DNA from: DATLOJ01 sp035536315
Lineage (GTDB): Bacteria; Actinomycetota; CADDZG01; JAHWKV01
Length of the DNA stretch: 45,870 nucleotides
Assembly (NCBI GenBank): GCA_035536315.1
Contig: DATLOJ010000056.1
Span: 1 to 45,870, forward strand
Direction: 5' to 3'
The position numbers and the translations under genes are program-made. Of this stretch, positions 1-8,635 are shown in pieces (position 1 is the first letter of the stretch; each line of letters opens with the position of its first letter). Under the pieces are notes generated by a model that had not been told where the DNA came from, ran no database searches, and saw only the letters and a program-made list of their open reading frames with translations.

Positions 1-102
1 GCGAGGCTCTTCGAGACCCTCATGAATGAGAGGACAACGGCCGGGCGCGTGCAATCCGACGAAACCGTCGTGCCCGGCGATCGCAAGGGCGGCAACGAGT
101 AG
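1..102 (+). CDS. prcB: 20S proteasome beta subunit, C-terminal end (partial)
   Basis: This is the last 33 codons and stop of a gene that begins left of the window. The visible tail ends in KGGNE. Identity is inferred mainly from position: its TAG overlaps the GTG of prcA (TAGTG), the usual prcB-prcA coupling. The beta subunit would carry the catalytic N-terminal threonine of the proteasome core, which is outside the window. The tail alone has no diagnostic motif. Confidence 0.75.
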   Translation, partial: ARLFETLMNERTTAGRVQSDETVVPGDRKGGNE

Positions 103-818
103 TGGCACTTCCTTTCTACGTTTCACCCGAGCAGTTCATGAAGGACAAGGCCGACTACGCGCGCAAGGGCATAGCGCGCGGCAAGTCGGTCGTTGCTCTC
201 ACCTATGCCGACGGAATCCTGTTCGTTGCTGAGAACACTTCGGCCACGCTTCACAAGGTGTCGGAGATCTACGACCGCATCGCATTCGCAGGTGTCGGCA
301 AGTTCAGCGAATTCGAGACTCTTCGAAGGATGGGCATCCGGCAGGTGGATGTCTGGGGTTACACCTACTCGCGCGAAGACGTGACGGCGCGTACGCTCGC
401 AAACTCGTTCTCCCAGGCCCTCGGCCAGCTCTTCACGGACTCACCCAAGCCTTTCGAGGTCGAAGTGTTGGTGGCGCAGGTGGGGGACACGTCAGACGCG
501 AACGAGCTGTACCACATCCTTTACGACGGCTCGATGGGCGACGAGGAGAACTTTGTGGCCATGGGCGGGAGGGCCGAGGAGCTCAACACATTTCTCGATG
601 AGAATTATGCGGAGCTTGCATTACATGACGCCCTCAAGCTCGGTGTGAAGACTCTTGCCGAGGTCGACCATGTTGCGCCGCATACCGGTAACGGCGCGGA
701 CCAGGGCCCCCATGTTCTGGACGCAGCGAACCTTGAAGTAGCTGTACTGGACCGCACGCGGGATCGCAGAAAATTCAGAAGACTGAGCGATGAGGAAGTC
801 ACTCAGATTCTCAAATAG
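102..818 (+). CDS. prcA: 20S proteasome alpha subunit PrcA
   Basis: The 238-residue product forms the outer rings of the actinobacterial 20S core, which degrades pupylated proteins in the cytoplasm. The N-terminus (MALPFYVSPEQFMKDKADYA) followed by ARKGIARGKSVVALTYADGI is the typical PrcA gate and first strands, and the length matches the family. The GTG start overlaps the upstream stop as TAGTG, which implies translational coupling with prcB. The C-terminal tail (after about residue 205) is charged and variable. A hairpin follows the stop directly and pafA lies 88 bases downstream. Identification is firm. Confidence 0.96.
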   Translation: MALPFYVSPEQFMKDKADYARKGIARGKSVVALTYADGILFVAENTSATLHKVSEIYDRIAFAGVGKFSEFETLRRMGIRQVDVWGYTYSREDVTARTLANSFSQALGQLFTDSPKPFEVEVLVAQVGDTSDANELYHILYDGSMGDEENFVAMGGRAEELNTFLDENYAELALHDALKLGVKTLAEVDHVAPHTGNGADQGPHVLDAANLEVAVLDRTRDRRKFRRLSDEEVTQILK

Positions 819-836
819 CTCTCGAGAAATCGAGGG
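819..836 (+). terminator. GNRA-capped hairpin after prcA
   Basis: The arms CTCTCGA and TCGAGGG (one G-U pair) close a GAAA loop directly behind the prcA stop. No T-tract follows, so it may be an mRNA 3'-end stabiliser or a partial terminator rather than a full intrinsic terminator. Confidence 0.4.
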
Positions 837-906
837 CAAATGAGCCTGCTCCCGAAGTAACTTCTATCCCCACCAATCGCTTGTACCCGTGCGATGATCG
901 ACGGCT

Positions 907-2259
907 ATGGAGAGACGCATTTTCGGCCTCGAGAATGAGTACGGCGTTACCTGCACCTTCAGGGGTCAGCGCAGGCTTTCGCCGGATGAGGTAGCGCGCT
1001 ATCTGTTTAGGCGAGTCGTTTCCTGGGGCCGCTCGTCTAATGTCTTTCTCGAGAACGGGGCGCGTCTCTACCTGGACGTAGGGTCGCATCCCGAATACGC
1101 AACGCCCGAATGCGACGACATCCGTGAGCTCGTCGCGCATGAGAAGGCGGGGGAAAGGATCCTCGAGTCTCTTGTCGATGCGGCGGAGAAGAGACTGAGG
1201 GACGAAGGCATCTCCGGCCAGGTCTACCTGTTCAAGAACAACACCGACTCTGCCGGAAACTCATACGGTTCTCACGAGAACTACCTTGTCAGCCGTTACG
1301 GGGAGTTCGGTAAGCTGGCCGACCTTCTCATTCCATTCTTCGTCTCTCGCCAGATCTTTACAGGAGCTGGCAAGGTCCTTCAGACAGCGAGAGGAGCGCT
1401 GTTTTGCATCTCACAGCGCGCGGAGCACATCTGGGAGGGCGTGTCATCCGCAACCACGCGCTCGCGACCCATAATCAACACGAGGGACGAACCACATGCG
1501 GATGCCGAGAAGTACCGGCGCCTTCACGTCATTGTCGGCGACTCGAACATGAGCGAGTACTCGACATGGCTCAAGGTTGCCACGACGGCGGTCCTATTGA
1601 GAATGCTCGAGGAACACGTCGTGATGAGGGATCTGTCACTGGAAAACCCCATCCGTGCAATCAGGGACATCTCTCACGACATCACTTGCAGGCGAAAGGT
1701 CAGGCTGGCAAACGGTCGTGAAGCCTCTGCAATCGAACTGCAGTGGGAGTACCTCAGCAGAGCCGCCAAATACGTTGACCGCAGGGACGACCCTGAGATG
1801 AAGGAAGCGGTGAAGGCCTGGGAGGAATGCCTGATCGCGCTCGAGGATGACTTCACAGCGCTGGACGAGAAGGTCGACTGGGTCATGAAGTATCGAATGA
1901 TCGAGAGCTACAGAGAAAAGCATTCCATCGGCCTGGGGCACCCCAAACTGTCTCTAATCGATCTCGCCTATCACGACGTAAGCAGAAGGCGGGGTCTCTA
2001 CTACCTGCTAGAACGCAAGGGAATGGCCGAGCGGTACGTAACCGACAACGAGATCGAGACGGCAATGCACGAGCCCCCACAAACGACTCGGGCCAAGCTT
2101 CGCGGAGAGTTCATCCGGGCGGCCAAGAGGAGAAGACGGGACTACACGGTCGATTGGGTGCACCTGAAGCTCAACGATCAGGCGCAGCGCACCGTGCTTT
2201 GCAAGGATCCTTTCAAGAGCGAGGACGACCGGGTCGCAAGGCTCATCAACACACTCTGA
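907..2259 (+). CDS. pafA: Pup--protein ligase PafA
   Basis: PafA attaches the C-terminal glutamate of Pup to lysines of target proteins using ATP, marking them for the Mpa-proteasome. The 450 residues fit the family. The start MERRIFGLENEYGV holds the metal-binding Glu9, and YLDVGSHPEYATPE around residues 55-68 holds the catalytic Asp (residue 57 here). LFKNNTDSAGNSYGSHENY is the carboxylate-amine-ligase-like core. It follows prcB-prcA as in Mycobacterium. Pup, Dop and Mpa are not in the window and probably lie to the left. There is no strong Shine-Dalgarno before the ATG. Confidence 0.97.
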   Translation: MERRIFGLENEYGVTCTFRGQRRLSPDEVARYLFRRVVSWGRSSNVFLENGARLYLDVGSHPEYATPECDDIRELVAHEKAGERILESLVDAAEKRLRDEGISGQVYLFKNNTDSAGNSYGSHENYLVSRYGEFGKLADLLIPFFVSRQIFTGAGKVLQTARGALFCISQRAEHIWEGVSSATTRSRPIINTRDEPHADAEKYRRLHVIVGDSNMSEYSTWLKVATTAVLLRMLEEHVVMRDLSLENPIRAIRDISHDITCRRKVRLANGREASAIELQWEYLSRAAKYVDRRDDPEMKEAVKAWEECLIALEDDFTALDEKVDWVMKYRMIESYREKHSIGLGHPKLSLIDLAYHDVSRRRGLYYLLERKGMAERYVTDNEIETAMHEPPQTTRAKLRGEFIRAAKRRRRDYTVDWVHLKLNDQAQRTVLCKDPFKSEDDRVARLINTL

Positions 2260-2295
2260 CGCACTGAGACTCGGGGGCAGGCAGTAATCACCGCC

Positions 2296-2301
2296 TAGAA
2301 T
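2296..2301 (+). promoter_or_regulatory. -10 box for a leaderless DUF3866 transcript
   Basis: TAGAAT lies exactly six bases before the GTG at 2308, so transcription should begin at or next to the start codon. No Shine-Dalgarno is present, which agrees with a leaderless mRNA internal to the proteasome block. Confidence 0.55.
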
Positions 2302-2307
2302 CGAGTT

Positions 2308-3399
2308 GTGCCTCGCTTTGTTACAGGGAAAGTCACCAAGCTGCTTCAGTCGCGGGACGGCATCTACAGGGTGTCCGTTCGTGTCGGCCGCAAATCCCGC
2401 GAGGCAACGGGTTTCACGGCCGCGGGCCAACCTCCGAAAGTCGGCGACATGGTGGTCCTCAACTCGACTGCAGTCGATATGGAGCTGGGTACCGGGGGCC
2501 AGGACTTCGTTCTTTGGAACCTGGAGCGAAAAGATGACGGCGCCGCGACCGGGGGCCACGTAATGAAGCTGAGGTACACCCCCTGGCAGCTGGACACGAT
2601 GGTGGCCGAGGCCCCCGAGAGCCCTCACCACAAGGCACTGATCGACGCAACATCGCTAGAGGGAATGCCTGTCGTCGTCTGTGGCCTGCACTCACAGATC
2701 GCCCCTGCCGTGGCCATGTTGAAGCACGTCGATCCGGACTTGCGGGTGGCGTATCTGATGACCGATGGCGCAGCGCTCCCAATCGCACACAGTGACCTGG
2801 TTGCGTTGCTCAAAGACAAGGGCCTCATCGATGCCACCGTCACATCGGGTCACGCTTTTGGGGGCGACTATGAATCCGTAAACATGCATTCAGGTCTGAT
2901 GGTGGCAAGCGAGGTGGTCGGTGCGGATGTTGCAGTCGTGTCTGTCGGCCCGGGAATCGTCGGGACGGAAACCGCTCTCGGACACACGGGCATGGAGCAG
3001 GGTGCAGCGTTGTCGGCCGCCGGCGCGCTCGGGGGCAGGCCCATTGCGGCGCTGCGAGTCTCATTCGCAGACAAACGCGAGCGGCATCAGGGAGTGAGCC
3101 ACCATTCTCTGACGGCCCTGCGATTCGGAGCGCTATCCCGTTCAACCGTGGCCGTTCCGGATCTGGAGATCGAAAGACTCACGAAAGTCATGGAGCAGCT
3201 TGCGGAATCAGGAGTGGCAGAGATGCACGACCTTCGAATTGTCGATGCATGGGAGACGAAGGAAGTGCTAGCCAAGTTCGAGATTCCCGTCACGACCATG
3301 GGCCGGTCGGTGGACGAAGACGTCGAGTTTTTCGAGGCGGCCGGTGCGGCAGGCCTTCTTGCGACCCGCTTCCTATACGAGGTCGACGAGGAAGAGTGA
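2308..3399 (+). CDS. DUF3866 family protein in the proteasome operon
   Basis: The 363-residue protein matches the DUF3866 pattern I know from actinobacteria and some firmicutes. Its function is unknown. Residues 1-90 form a basic, strand-rich segment (VTKLLQSRDGIYRVSVRVG). The rest is alpha/beta with Gly-rich turns such as SVGPGIVGTETALGHTGMEQ near residue 220 and conserved His residues (HTG, HHSL). No signal peptide or membrane segment is visible. It starts at GTG behind a -10 box. Its TGA overlaps the GTG of pafB (GTGA), so it is translationally tied to the pafBC regulators. A role in protein turnover or damage response is only inferred from location. Confidence 0.8.
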   Translation: MPRFVTGKVTKLLQSRDGIYRVSVRVGRKSREATGFTAAGQPPKVGDMVVLNSTAVDMELGTGGQDFVLWNLERKDDGAATGGHVMKLRYTPWQLDTMVAEAPESPHHKALIDATSLEGMPVVVCGLHSQIAPAVAMLKHVDPDLRVAYLMTDGAALPIAHSDLVALLKDKGLIDATVTSGHAFGGDYESVNMHSGLMVASEVVGADVAVVSVGPGIVGTETALGHTGMEQGAALSAAGALGGRPIAALRVSFADKRERHQGVSHHSLTALRFGALSRSTVAVPDLEIERLTKVMEQLAESGVAEMHDLRIVDAWETKEVLAKFEIPVTTMGRSVDEDVEFFEAAGAAGLLATRFLYEVDEEE

Positions 3400-4364
3400 T
3401 CACCAAGGCCGAGCGGCTCTTGAACTTGATGGCGATGCTGCTCGACGCCTCTCGCCCGGTAACAGCTAAGGAAATTCACCGGACGATTCCCGGCTACGGG
3501 CATGACGACTACAACAGCTTCAAGAGGATGTTCGAGCGCGACAAAGAGCATTTACGCGAAATGGGCATCCCGCTGGAGATGAACCCTCTGGATGCGTGGG
3601 AAGAGGAAGAGGGGTACACGATTCCAAAGGACCGCTACTACCTCCCACCGCTGCAGTTGGACGAGGAGGAGGCAGCGGCGCTTTGGCTGGCTGCCGGACT
3701 CGTCAGACAGCAGGAACCGGGAACAGCGCGCTCCGCATTGATGAAGCTCTCGGAAGACATCCCTGTCTCCGCGGAGGAAGGGCACTCGTGGGTATCGGCC
3801 GACCTGGGGCTGACCGCACCCGCACTGCCGCGGGTATATGAGGGAGTTTCCGAGAGAAGAACATTGACCTTTGCCTACAAGGGCAAGCAGGAAACCAAAA
3901 AGCGAACCGTCGACCCCTACGGCCTCGTGCATCGAGCAGGGTCGTGGTACCTCGTCGGAAGAGATCACTCCAGCGACGAGCATCGATCGTTTCGCCTCGA
4001 TCGAATCAAAGGAGAGGTTCGTTTTGCCGACTCCAGGAAGTCAGGACCTCAGTTCGACGTCCCGGAAGGCTTCGATCCGAGGGCTGCCCTTGATGCTCCG
4101 CCGTTTGTTCAAGGGGAGAATGTCGGGACTGCCAAAGTTCGCTTCGATCCTGAAACTGCCTGGTGGGTAGAGCGCTCGACACCATGGCTTCAGCTCGATT
4201 TCAAAAGTGATGGCTCCGCTACCGCGACCACCCCCGTAACGGACGAGCAGGGCTTCACCTCCTGGGTGCTCGGGTTCGGGGAGGGGGCCGAGGTCTTGTC
4301 GCCGCCCTCGCTGCGGACCGCAGTCCGCTCACGACTAGAGGAAATGTGTGGCCGAGTCTCTTAA
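3396..4364 (+). CDS. pafB: WYL-domain transcriptional regulator PafB
   Basis: PafB works with PafC as a heterodimeric activator of the LexA-independent DNA-damage response in mycobacteria. The 322 residues have an N-terminal winged helix (ITKAERLLNLMAMLLDASRP, then TAKEIHRTIPGYG) and a WYL domain around residues 150-250, seen as GSWYLVGRDHSSDEHRSFRL. I chose the GTG at 3396, which overlaps the DUF3866 stop as GTGA. An upstream in-frame extension would lie inside DUF3866 and has no homology. Its 3' end overlaps pafC by 17 bases. Confidence 0.93.
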   Translation: MITKAERLLNLMAMLLDASRPVTAKEIHRTIPGYGHDDYNSFKRMFERDKEHLREMGIPLEMNPLDAWEEEEGYTIPKDRYYLPPLQLDEEEAAALWLAAGLVRQQEPGTARSALMKLSEDIPVSAEEGHSWVSADLGLTAPALPRVYEGVSERRTLTFAYKGKQETKKRTVDPYGLVHRAGSWYLVGRDHSSDEHRSFRLDRIKGEVRFADSRKSGPQFDVPEGFDPRAALDAPPFVQGENVGTAKVRFDPETAWWVERSTPWLQLDFKSDGSATATTPVTDEQGFTSWVLGFGEGAEVLSPPSLRTAVRSRLEEMCGRVS

Positions 4365-5289
4365 CGACCGGCTGAGCCGGCTTCTTCTTCTGGTTCCTTA
4401 TGTCCTTAGCCATCCAGGCGCGTCGGTGGATGAGGTCTGCTCGAGGTTCGAAATGAGCCGCGGTGAGCTTGCCAGTGACATCAACCTTTTGTTCCTGTGC
4501 GGCCTCCCAGGGTACGGTCCCGGCGACCTCATCGAGGCAGAGATGGATGAGGATCAAGTATCCATTCGGATGGCCGACTACTTCGCGCGCCCTATGAGAC
4601 TGACGGCTCCCGAAGCCCTTGTTCTACTCGCGGGCGCGGAGGCGCTGGCCGCAACCCGGTCGTCCCAGCCTGCCCTGGAAAGAGCTGTCGAGAAGCTCAA
4701 GGTGGCTCTTGGGGAAGAGATAGCAAGCAGAGTGACTCTCGAGCTGGAGACGCCGCGAGATATTGACGTGGTCAGGGAGGCGCTCGACAAACGCAACCGA
4801 TTGCAGATTCAGTACCAGTCGCAATCGAAAGATGAACTTACAAACCGAAAGGTCGATCCCTGGGCGCTGTTCGCTGCCGGCCCCGCGGGGCGGTGGTATC
4901 TACTGGGATGGTGCCACCAGGTCAAGGACGAACGAATCTTTCGCCTGGACCGGATGCGCAAGGTGCAGATGCTCGATGAACAATCAGAGTTGCCTGTTGA
5001 CCTGGATCTGACGAAGTACGAAAACGTTTACGTTAGGGGGCCGGATGCGGTGACTGTCCGGCTCGCTATTGCGCCGTCCGCTGCGCGGTGGATGGGGGAG
5101 TACTACCCGCTCGATTCCGAGAAGGACCTGGACGATGGGTGGAAAGAGATCGAGCTGAGCGCAGGAGGAACCGCCTGGCTCGAAAGGCTTCTTCTTAGAC
5201 TTGGCCCCCAGGCGCGCGTGCTGGAACCTCAGTGGCTCATGGAAAAGGTCGAGGAAACCGCATGCCGGCTGGCCGGCCAATACGCTTAA
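4348..5289 (+). CDS. pafC: WYL-domain transcriptional regulator PafC
   Basis: This is the partner of PafB, 313 residues. The N-terminal helix-turn-helix is LSRLLLLVPYVLSHPGASVD followed by EVCSRFEMSRGELASDINLL, and the WYL core is GRWYLLGWCHQVKDERIFRL near residue 190. PafBC is thought to sense single-stranded DNA or a nucleic-acid ligand through the WYL domains. The GTG start lies inside the pafB 3' end, giving tight coupling. The gene ends 16 bases from the convergent histidine kinase gene, with no visible terminator between them. Confidence 0.92.
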   Translation: MAESLNDRLSRLLLLVPYVLSHPGASVDEVCSRFEMSRGELASDINLLFLCGLPGYGPGDLIEAEMDEDQVSIRMADYFARPMRLTAPEALVLLAGAEALAATRSSQPALERAVEKLKVALGEEIASRVTLELETPRDIDVVREALDKRNRLQIQYQSQSKDELTNRKVDPWALFAAGPAGRWYLLGWCHQVKDERIFRLDRMRKVQMLDEQSELPVDLDLTKYENVYVRGPDAVTVRLAIAPSAARWMGEYYPLDSEKDLDDGWKEIELSAGGTAWLERLLLRLGPQARVLEPQWLMEKVEETACRLAGQYA

Positions 5290-5305
5290 GGCGCCCGGCC
5301 AGAAA

Positions 5306-7339
5306 CTAGGCTTCTCTTGGAATCACGATCTTGAAGGTCGAGCCCTTGCCCCACGCTGAGTCGACCTCGATCCGGCCCCCGTGCGCTTCGACAAGGCTTT
5401 TGCAGATGTACAGGCCCACTCCGGTGCCGCCGGCTTTGCGCGTGGATGTCTGGTCGATCTGATGAAATCGCTCGAACAAATGAGGAAGGTCGCCCGACAA
5501 GATGCCGATTCCCCTGTCTTTCACGGAGATGTTCACTTCATCCGCTTGAGATGACAGGGCTATGTTGACGGGCGCGTCGGGCTCCGAATATTTGCAGGCG
5601 TTATCGATGATGTGAAACAAGACCTGCTCGATTTTGGTCTCGTCGAGCATCATCCGGAGTTCGCCCGGCCCCCGAAGCGTGATTTCTCTCGCCGATTGTC
5701 TTCCTCTAAATTCCTGCACGAGGGTACGTGTGACCTCGACGAGGTCGATTTCCTTGAGCTCGAGGGTGGGACGGGTTCTTTCGATACGGCTCAGGTACAG
5801 CAAGTCTTCGATCAGACGGCCGAGCCGTCCAGACTGGGTCTCTATAGTTGACAGAGAATCTTGCTTCTGATCGTCGGTGAGCTGATCGCCGCGCTTTATC
5901 AATGTCTTGACGAAACCCTGGATCAAGGTGAGGGGCGTTCTCAACTCGTGACCGATGACGGCGACAAAGTCTGCCTTCAATCGTTCCATTTCGCGCTCGG
6001 ATGTGACGTCGTCCATGATCAGGATCCGGCCCCCTTGACCGCTCGATATCAGCGACGTCCTGACCTTCCACAGCCTGGGCATTGGCCTCCCCGTGGTGAC
6101 TTCCGTGACGCCTTCCGAAGCGCCCAGTAGAAGGTCCTCGACGGCGGGTTCGTGTAAAAGTCCGATGACCGTCTGACCCTTCACGAATTCGGCCGAGAAT
6201 CCGAACAACTCCTCCGCCGCAGGGTTTGCTTCGATGAGATTGCCCTCGAGGTCCACTACGAGGATGGGACTTCTGATCGAGTAAACGATCGACTGCAGCT
6301 CGGTTTCCTTGGTCCCGACCCTGTCGAAGAGCTCCGAGTTGTGGATCGCTAGTCCCGCCTGAGATGCGAAGGTCTCGCAAAGTCGCAGCCGCCTCTCCTC
6401 GACCGGGGGGCCGAACGTGATGACCAGCGCGTTATTGGAAGGGTCGGTCAGAACGGGAAACATTGCGGCCTGCTCGCCCTCCTCTGCAAGCTCCTCGAGG
6501 ATTGGGATCTCGCTGGCAACGGAGTTGAAGGTTTCGCGCCGGGCGAACAAGTCGGCGAAACCTCTCCGGCCAAGGGCTTCCCTGACTGCTTCGCGGTCCA
6601 GGCCTTTGTAAACCGCCACCTTGATCCTGCCGGCCCCTCTGTCGAACAGACAAGCCAGCCCGGCCCTGGCCCCCGCGAGCTTGACCGCCCCGTTCATGAT
6701 GTTGTCCATCAAGGGCTCGATCTCGACTCCTCCTATGAGGCCCTTGGAGGCTTCAACCAGCTGAGACAGCTCCATCCCTGTCTGAGTTGCCTCCTCGAGA
6801 ATCGATGTCTTCTCAAGAATTGCCGCGGCCAGCGCACCAAAGATCTCGGCGAGCTTCAGGTCTCGGCGGTCGAATGGGGGCCCGTCCCCTGTGCGGTTGA
6901 GATTCAGCACCCCTATCGTGCGGCCCACCGACCGTAGCGGTACGCTCAGCGCGGATTTGATGTTCCGCTCTCCAGCGGGACTTTGATGCAGGTTCAGGTC
7001 GCCGGCATCTGCCGGAATCAGCATCGACTTCGCGGAGCGAGCCACGTGGCCCGCTATGCCTTGCCCGGGGGCAACGCGAATAGAGACCGCGATATCGGAG
7101 GGGATGCCCTCTGATGCCCTGATCGTCAGGAAACCTTCGTGGTCGTAGATCATCACCGAGCCCTCGTCCGCCTCGAACACTCTGGAGGCCGAGCGCAAGA
7201 CCGTGCGAAGCGACTCGTCCAGGCCGGTGGCCGCGTTGATTGCGCCTGCGGCGTGCAGAAGCGACTCGACCTCGAGCAAGTCTGACTGCTCGACAGTCTC
7301 GAGAGGCTCCCTTCGATCCGATCTGAATCTGCGCACCAT
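5306..7339 (-). CDS. Soluble GAF-GAF-PAS sensor histidine kinase
   Basis: The 677-residue protein has, in order, a GAF domain (about 35-175), a second GAF domain (195-340), a PAS domain (345-450), HisKA (454-520; phospho-acceptor His464 in VIGHELRTPLTLIQGF) and an HATPase domain. The ATP lid motifs are VLFHIIDNACKYS, VKDRGIGI and GGTGVGLYICKSLVEAHGG. There is no transmembrane segment, so it should sense a cytoplasmic signal. No response regulator lies beside it, making it an orphan kinase. Its promoter region holds a LexA-type palindrome, and it faces the pafBC genes tail to tail. The ligand of the GAF domains cannot be told from sequence. Confidence 0.9.
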   Translation of the reverse strand: MVRRFRSDRREPLETVEQSDLLEVESLLHAAGAINAATGLDESLRTVLRSASRVFEADEGSVMIYDHEGFLTIRASEGIPSDIAVSIRVAPGQGIAGHVARSAKSMLIPADAGDLNLHQSPAGERNIKSALSVPLRSVGRTIGVLNLNRTGDGPPFDRRDLKLAEIFGALAAAILEKTSILEEATQTGMELSQLVEASKGLIGGVEIEPLMDNIMNGAVKLAGARAGLACLFDRGAGRIKVAVYKGLDREAVREALGRRGFADLFARRETFNSVASEIPILEELAEEGEQAAMFPVLTDPSNNALVITFGPPVEERRLRLCETFASQAGLAIHNSELFDRVGTKETELQSIVYSIRSPILVVDLEGNLIEANPAAEELFGFSAEFVKGQTVIGLLHEPAVEDLLLGASEGVTEVTTGRPMPRLWKVRTSLISSGQGGRILIMDDVTSEREMERLKADFVAVIGHELRTPLTLIQGFVKTLIKRGDQLTDDQKQDSLSTIETQSGRLGRLIEDLLYLSRIERTRPTLELKEIDLVEVTRTLVQEFRGRQSAREITLRGPGELRMMLDETKIEQVLFHIIDNACKYSEPDAPVNIALSSQADEVNISVKDRGIGILSGDLPHLFERFHQIDQTSTRKAGGTGVGLYICKSLVEAHGGRIEVDSAWGKGSTFKIVIPREA

Positions 7340-7350
7340 GCGGGAGGAAA

Positions 7351-7356
7351 ACTATA
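7351..7356 (-). promoter_or_regulatory. -10 box of the histidine kinase gene
   Basis: TATAGT on the minus strand lies eleven bases before the ATG at 7339, giving a very short leader. The upstream -35 area (about 17 bases further) falls inside the LexA-type palindrome at 7367-7382. Confidence 0.45.
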
Positions 7357-7366
7357 CTTTCTCTGT

Positions 7367-7382
7367 CCGAACACATGTTCGG
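7367..7382. promoter_or_regulatory. Consensus LexA/SOS box between divergent genes
   Basis: CCGAACACATGTTCGG is a palindrome with perfect 7-base arms around CA. Its core CGAAC-N4-GTTCG is the canonical LexA operator of Actinobacteria and Bacillus. It lies between a leftward -10 (TATAGT, 7351-7356) and a possible rightward -10 (TATCAT, 7394-7399), so LexA bound here could block both the histidine kinase and the secreted hydrolase gene. The sequence match is exact; regulation is inferred. Confidence 0.75.
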
Positions 7383-7551
7383 TTAGACCTTGCTATCATC
7401 GGGCTAAGTCTGCAGAATGACCCGGCTCCGGTGGGGCGAGATCGCGAAATGTTGGTTCGCATCTGTTTGCCCGGGGAGTAAGCCCAAGACATATGGCGCG
7501 AATCCGCGCTCGAAGGGAGTGCACCTGAAAGTTTGCCGAAGTACCACCGCC

Positions 7552-8181
7552 ATGAAACGAAGAAGCATCAGCATCACGATTTTTTCTCTAGCCGCGGTTG
7601 GCTCCGTCCTGGTTGCCGCAATGGTTGCTCCCAGCGCGGGGGCTGCGCAGGTTCCAAGCAAACCAATCTTTCGGCCCCCGCTCGATTCCCAGGAAGACTG
7701 GACGGAGGTCAGCCTTGCCCGGGAGCGAGTGAAGCACTTCCAAAGGAACTCGACGTCTTTCACCGCCCCGGACGGCAAAGTAGTCACCTCCGAACAGGTG
7801 CGGGCATTTCTGGAGTCGCAGGGCTCACCCATGGCGACCTACGCGACCGAAATTGTTCTGGCCGGCAACAGGCATGGCGTCAGTCCCTCGATCATTGTCG
7901 CAATCGCCGGAGTGGAATCAACCTTTGGCAAGTACTGCGCCGGCTTCAACGCCTGGGGCTGGGATGGCGGGCGTCACCGCTGGTCTTCATGGCAAGAGTC
8001 CATCCACGACTACGCCAGGAGGCTTTCCACCGCATATCCCAGCTGGAGCAGCGTGGAGAGCAACGCCAGGGCCTATAACCCGAACACGCCGGAGGCCTGG
8101 GGTTCGAAGGTCAACTTCTTCGTGGCCCAGCTCCAAAAGCATCCTGTTGTAACCCCTGAGGCCGTAATACCGATGGGCTAG
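7552..8181 (+). CDS. Secreted lysozyme/glucosaminidase-like wall hydrolase
   Basis: The 209-residue protein starts with a classical signal peptide (basic MKRRS, a hydrophobic run to about residue 27, then APSAGAAQ). The mature part holds a lysozyme-like core: IIVAIAGVESTFGKYCAGFN with the likely catalytic Glu, then AWGWDGGRHRWSSWQESIHD. This is the pattern of glucosaminidase/soluble lytic transglycosylase domains acting on peptidoglycan. I chose the ATG at 7552 because the signal peptide begins there; an in-frame frame extends back to 7417 without a recognisable domain. The roughly 150-base leader downstream of the SOS box holds no motif I recognise. Confidence 0.7.
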   Translation: MKRRSISITIFSLAAVGSVLVAAMVAPSAGAAQVPSKPIFRPPLDSQEDWTEVSLARERVKHFQRNSTSFTAPDGKVVTSEQVRAFLESQGSPMATYATEIVLAGNRHGVSPSIIVAIAGVESTFGKYCAGFNAWGWDGGRHRWSSWQESIHDYARRLSTAYPSWSSVESNARAYNPNTPEAWGSKVNFFVAQLQKHPVVTPEAVIPMG

Positions 8182-8260
8182 GTACTTTTCCCTATAGAAA
8201 GGTTCCTCAATACCGGGCAAAAGCAACCGATACTTTAAGTGGACCCCGGTAGGAGAAACC

Positions 8261-8578
8261 ATGAAGACAAACATACGAGCCAACTGCCCGAACTGCGGCG
8301 AGGTCGATCTGCTGTCTGACGACATCCACCTTGAACTTTCCGATGTCGAGTCCGGAACCGGTTTTTACTGCTTTGAATGCCCGCAGTGCGAACTGGACGT
8401 CACCAAGCCTGCGGACTCGAGAATCATCGAGCTCCTCAAGTCCGGGGGAGTCAGGGCCGTCGTTCTGGAGAGGGGCCGGCCGGGCGATCCTGCGTTCACC
8501 TACGACGACATTCTCGACTTCCACATCGAGCTCGCTGACGAAGGCTCACTGAAGGAACTCCTAGAACCAAGCATCTAG
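8261..8578 (+). CDS. Small zinc-ribbon protein of unknown function
   Basis: The 105-residue protein has two Cys pairs, NCPNCGE near residue 11 and CFECPQCE near residue 42, which should bind one zinc ion. The C-terminal half is acidic and helical (FTYDDILDFHIELADEG). I know similar short actinobacterial proteins but no function. A good ribosome site (GGTAGGAG) precedes the ATG, and TACTTT at 8231-8236 is a likely -10, so this gene has its own leadered promoter. Confidence 0.7.
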   Translation: MKTNIRANCPNCGEVDLLSDDIHLELSDVESGTGFYCFECPQCELDVTKPADSRIIELLKSGGVRAVVLERGRPGDPAFTYDDILDFHIELADEGSLKELLEPSI

Positions 8579-8622
8579 CGCTGCCGAGCGTCGCTAACAG
8601 CTTCCAACCCCGCTTGCGGGCC

Positions 8623-8628
8623 TACAAT
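8623..8628 (+). promoter_or_regulatory. -10 box upstream of tatA
   Basis: TACAAT lies seven bases before an ATG at 8636 that opens an 11-codon frame, and 23 bases before the first tatA ATG. A small GC palindrome (CCCGC-TT-GCGGG, 8609-8620) sits just upstream of it. Confidence 0.5.
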
Positions 8629-8635
8629 CAGTCCA

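Noticed and set aside
5706..6380. Long open frame inside the histidine kinase gene
   Set aside because: It is a frame-shifted shadow of the kinase on the same strand, rich in Arg/Gly/His and without motifs.
7383..7551. Cyclic di-AMP (ydaO-type) riboswitch before the secreted wall hydrolase
   Set aside because: Such leaders are common before actinobacterial wall hydrolases, but the conserved ydaO blocks are not visible here.
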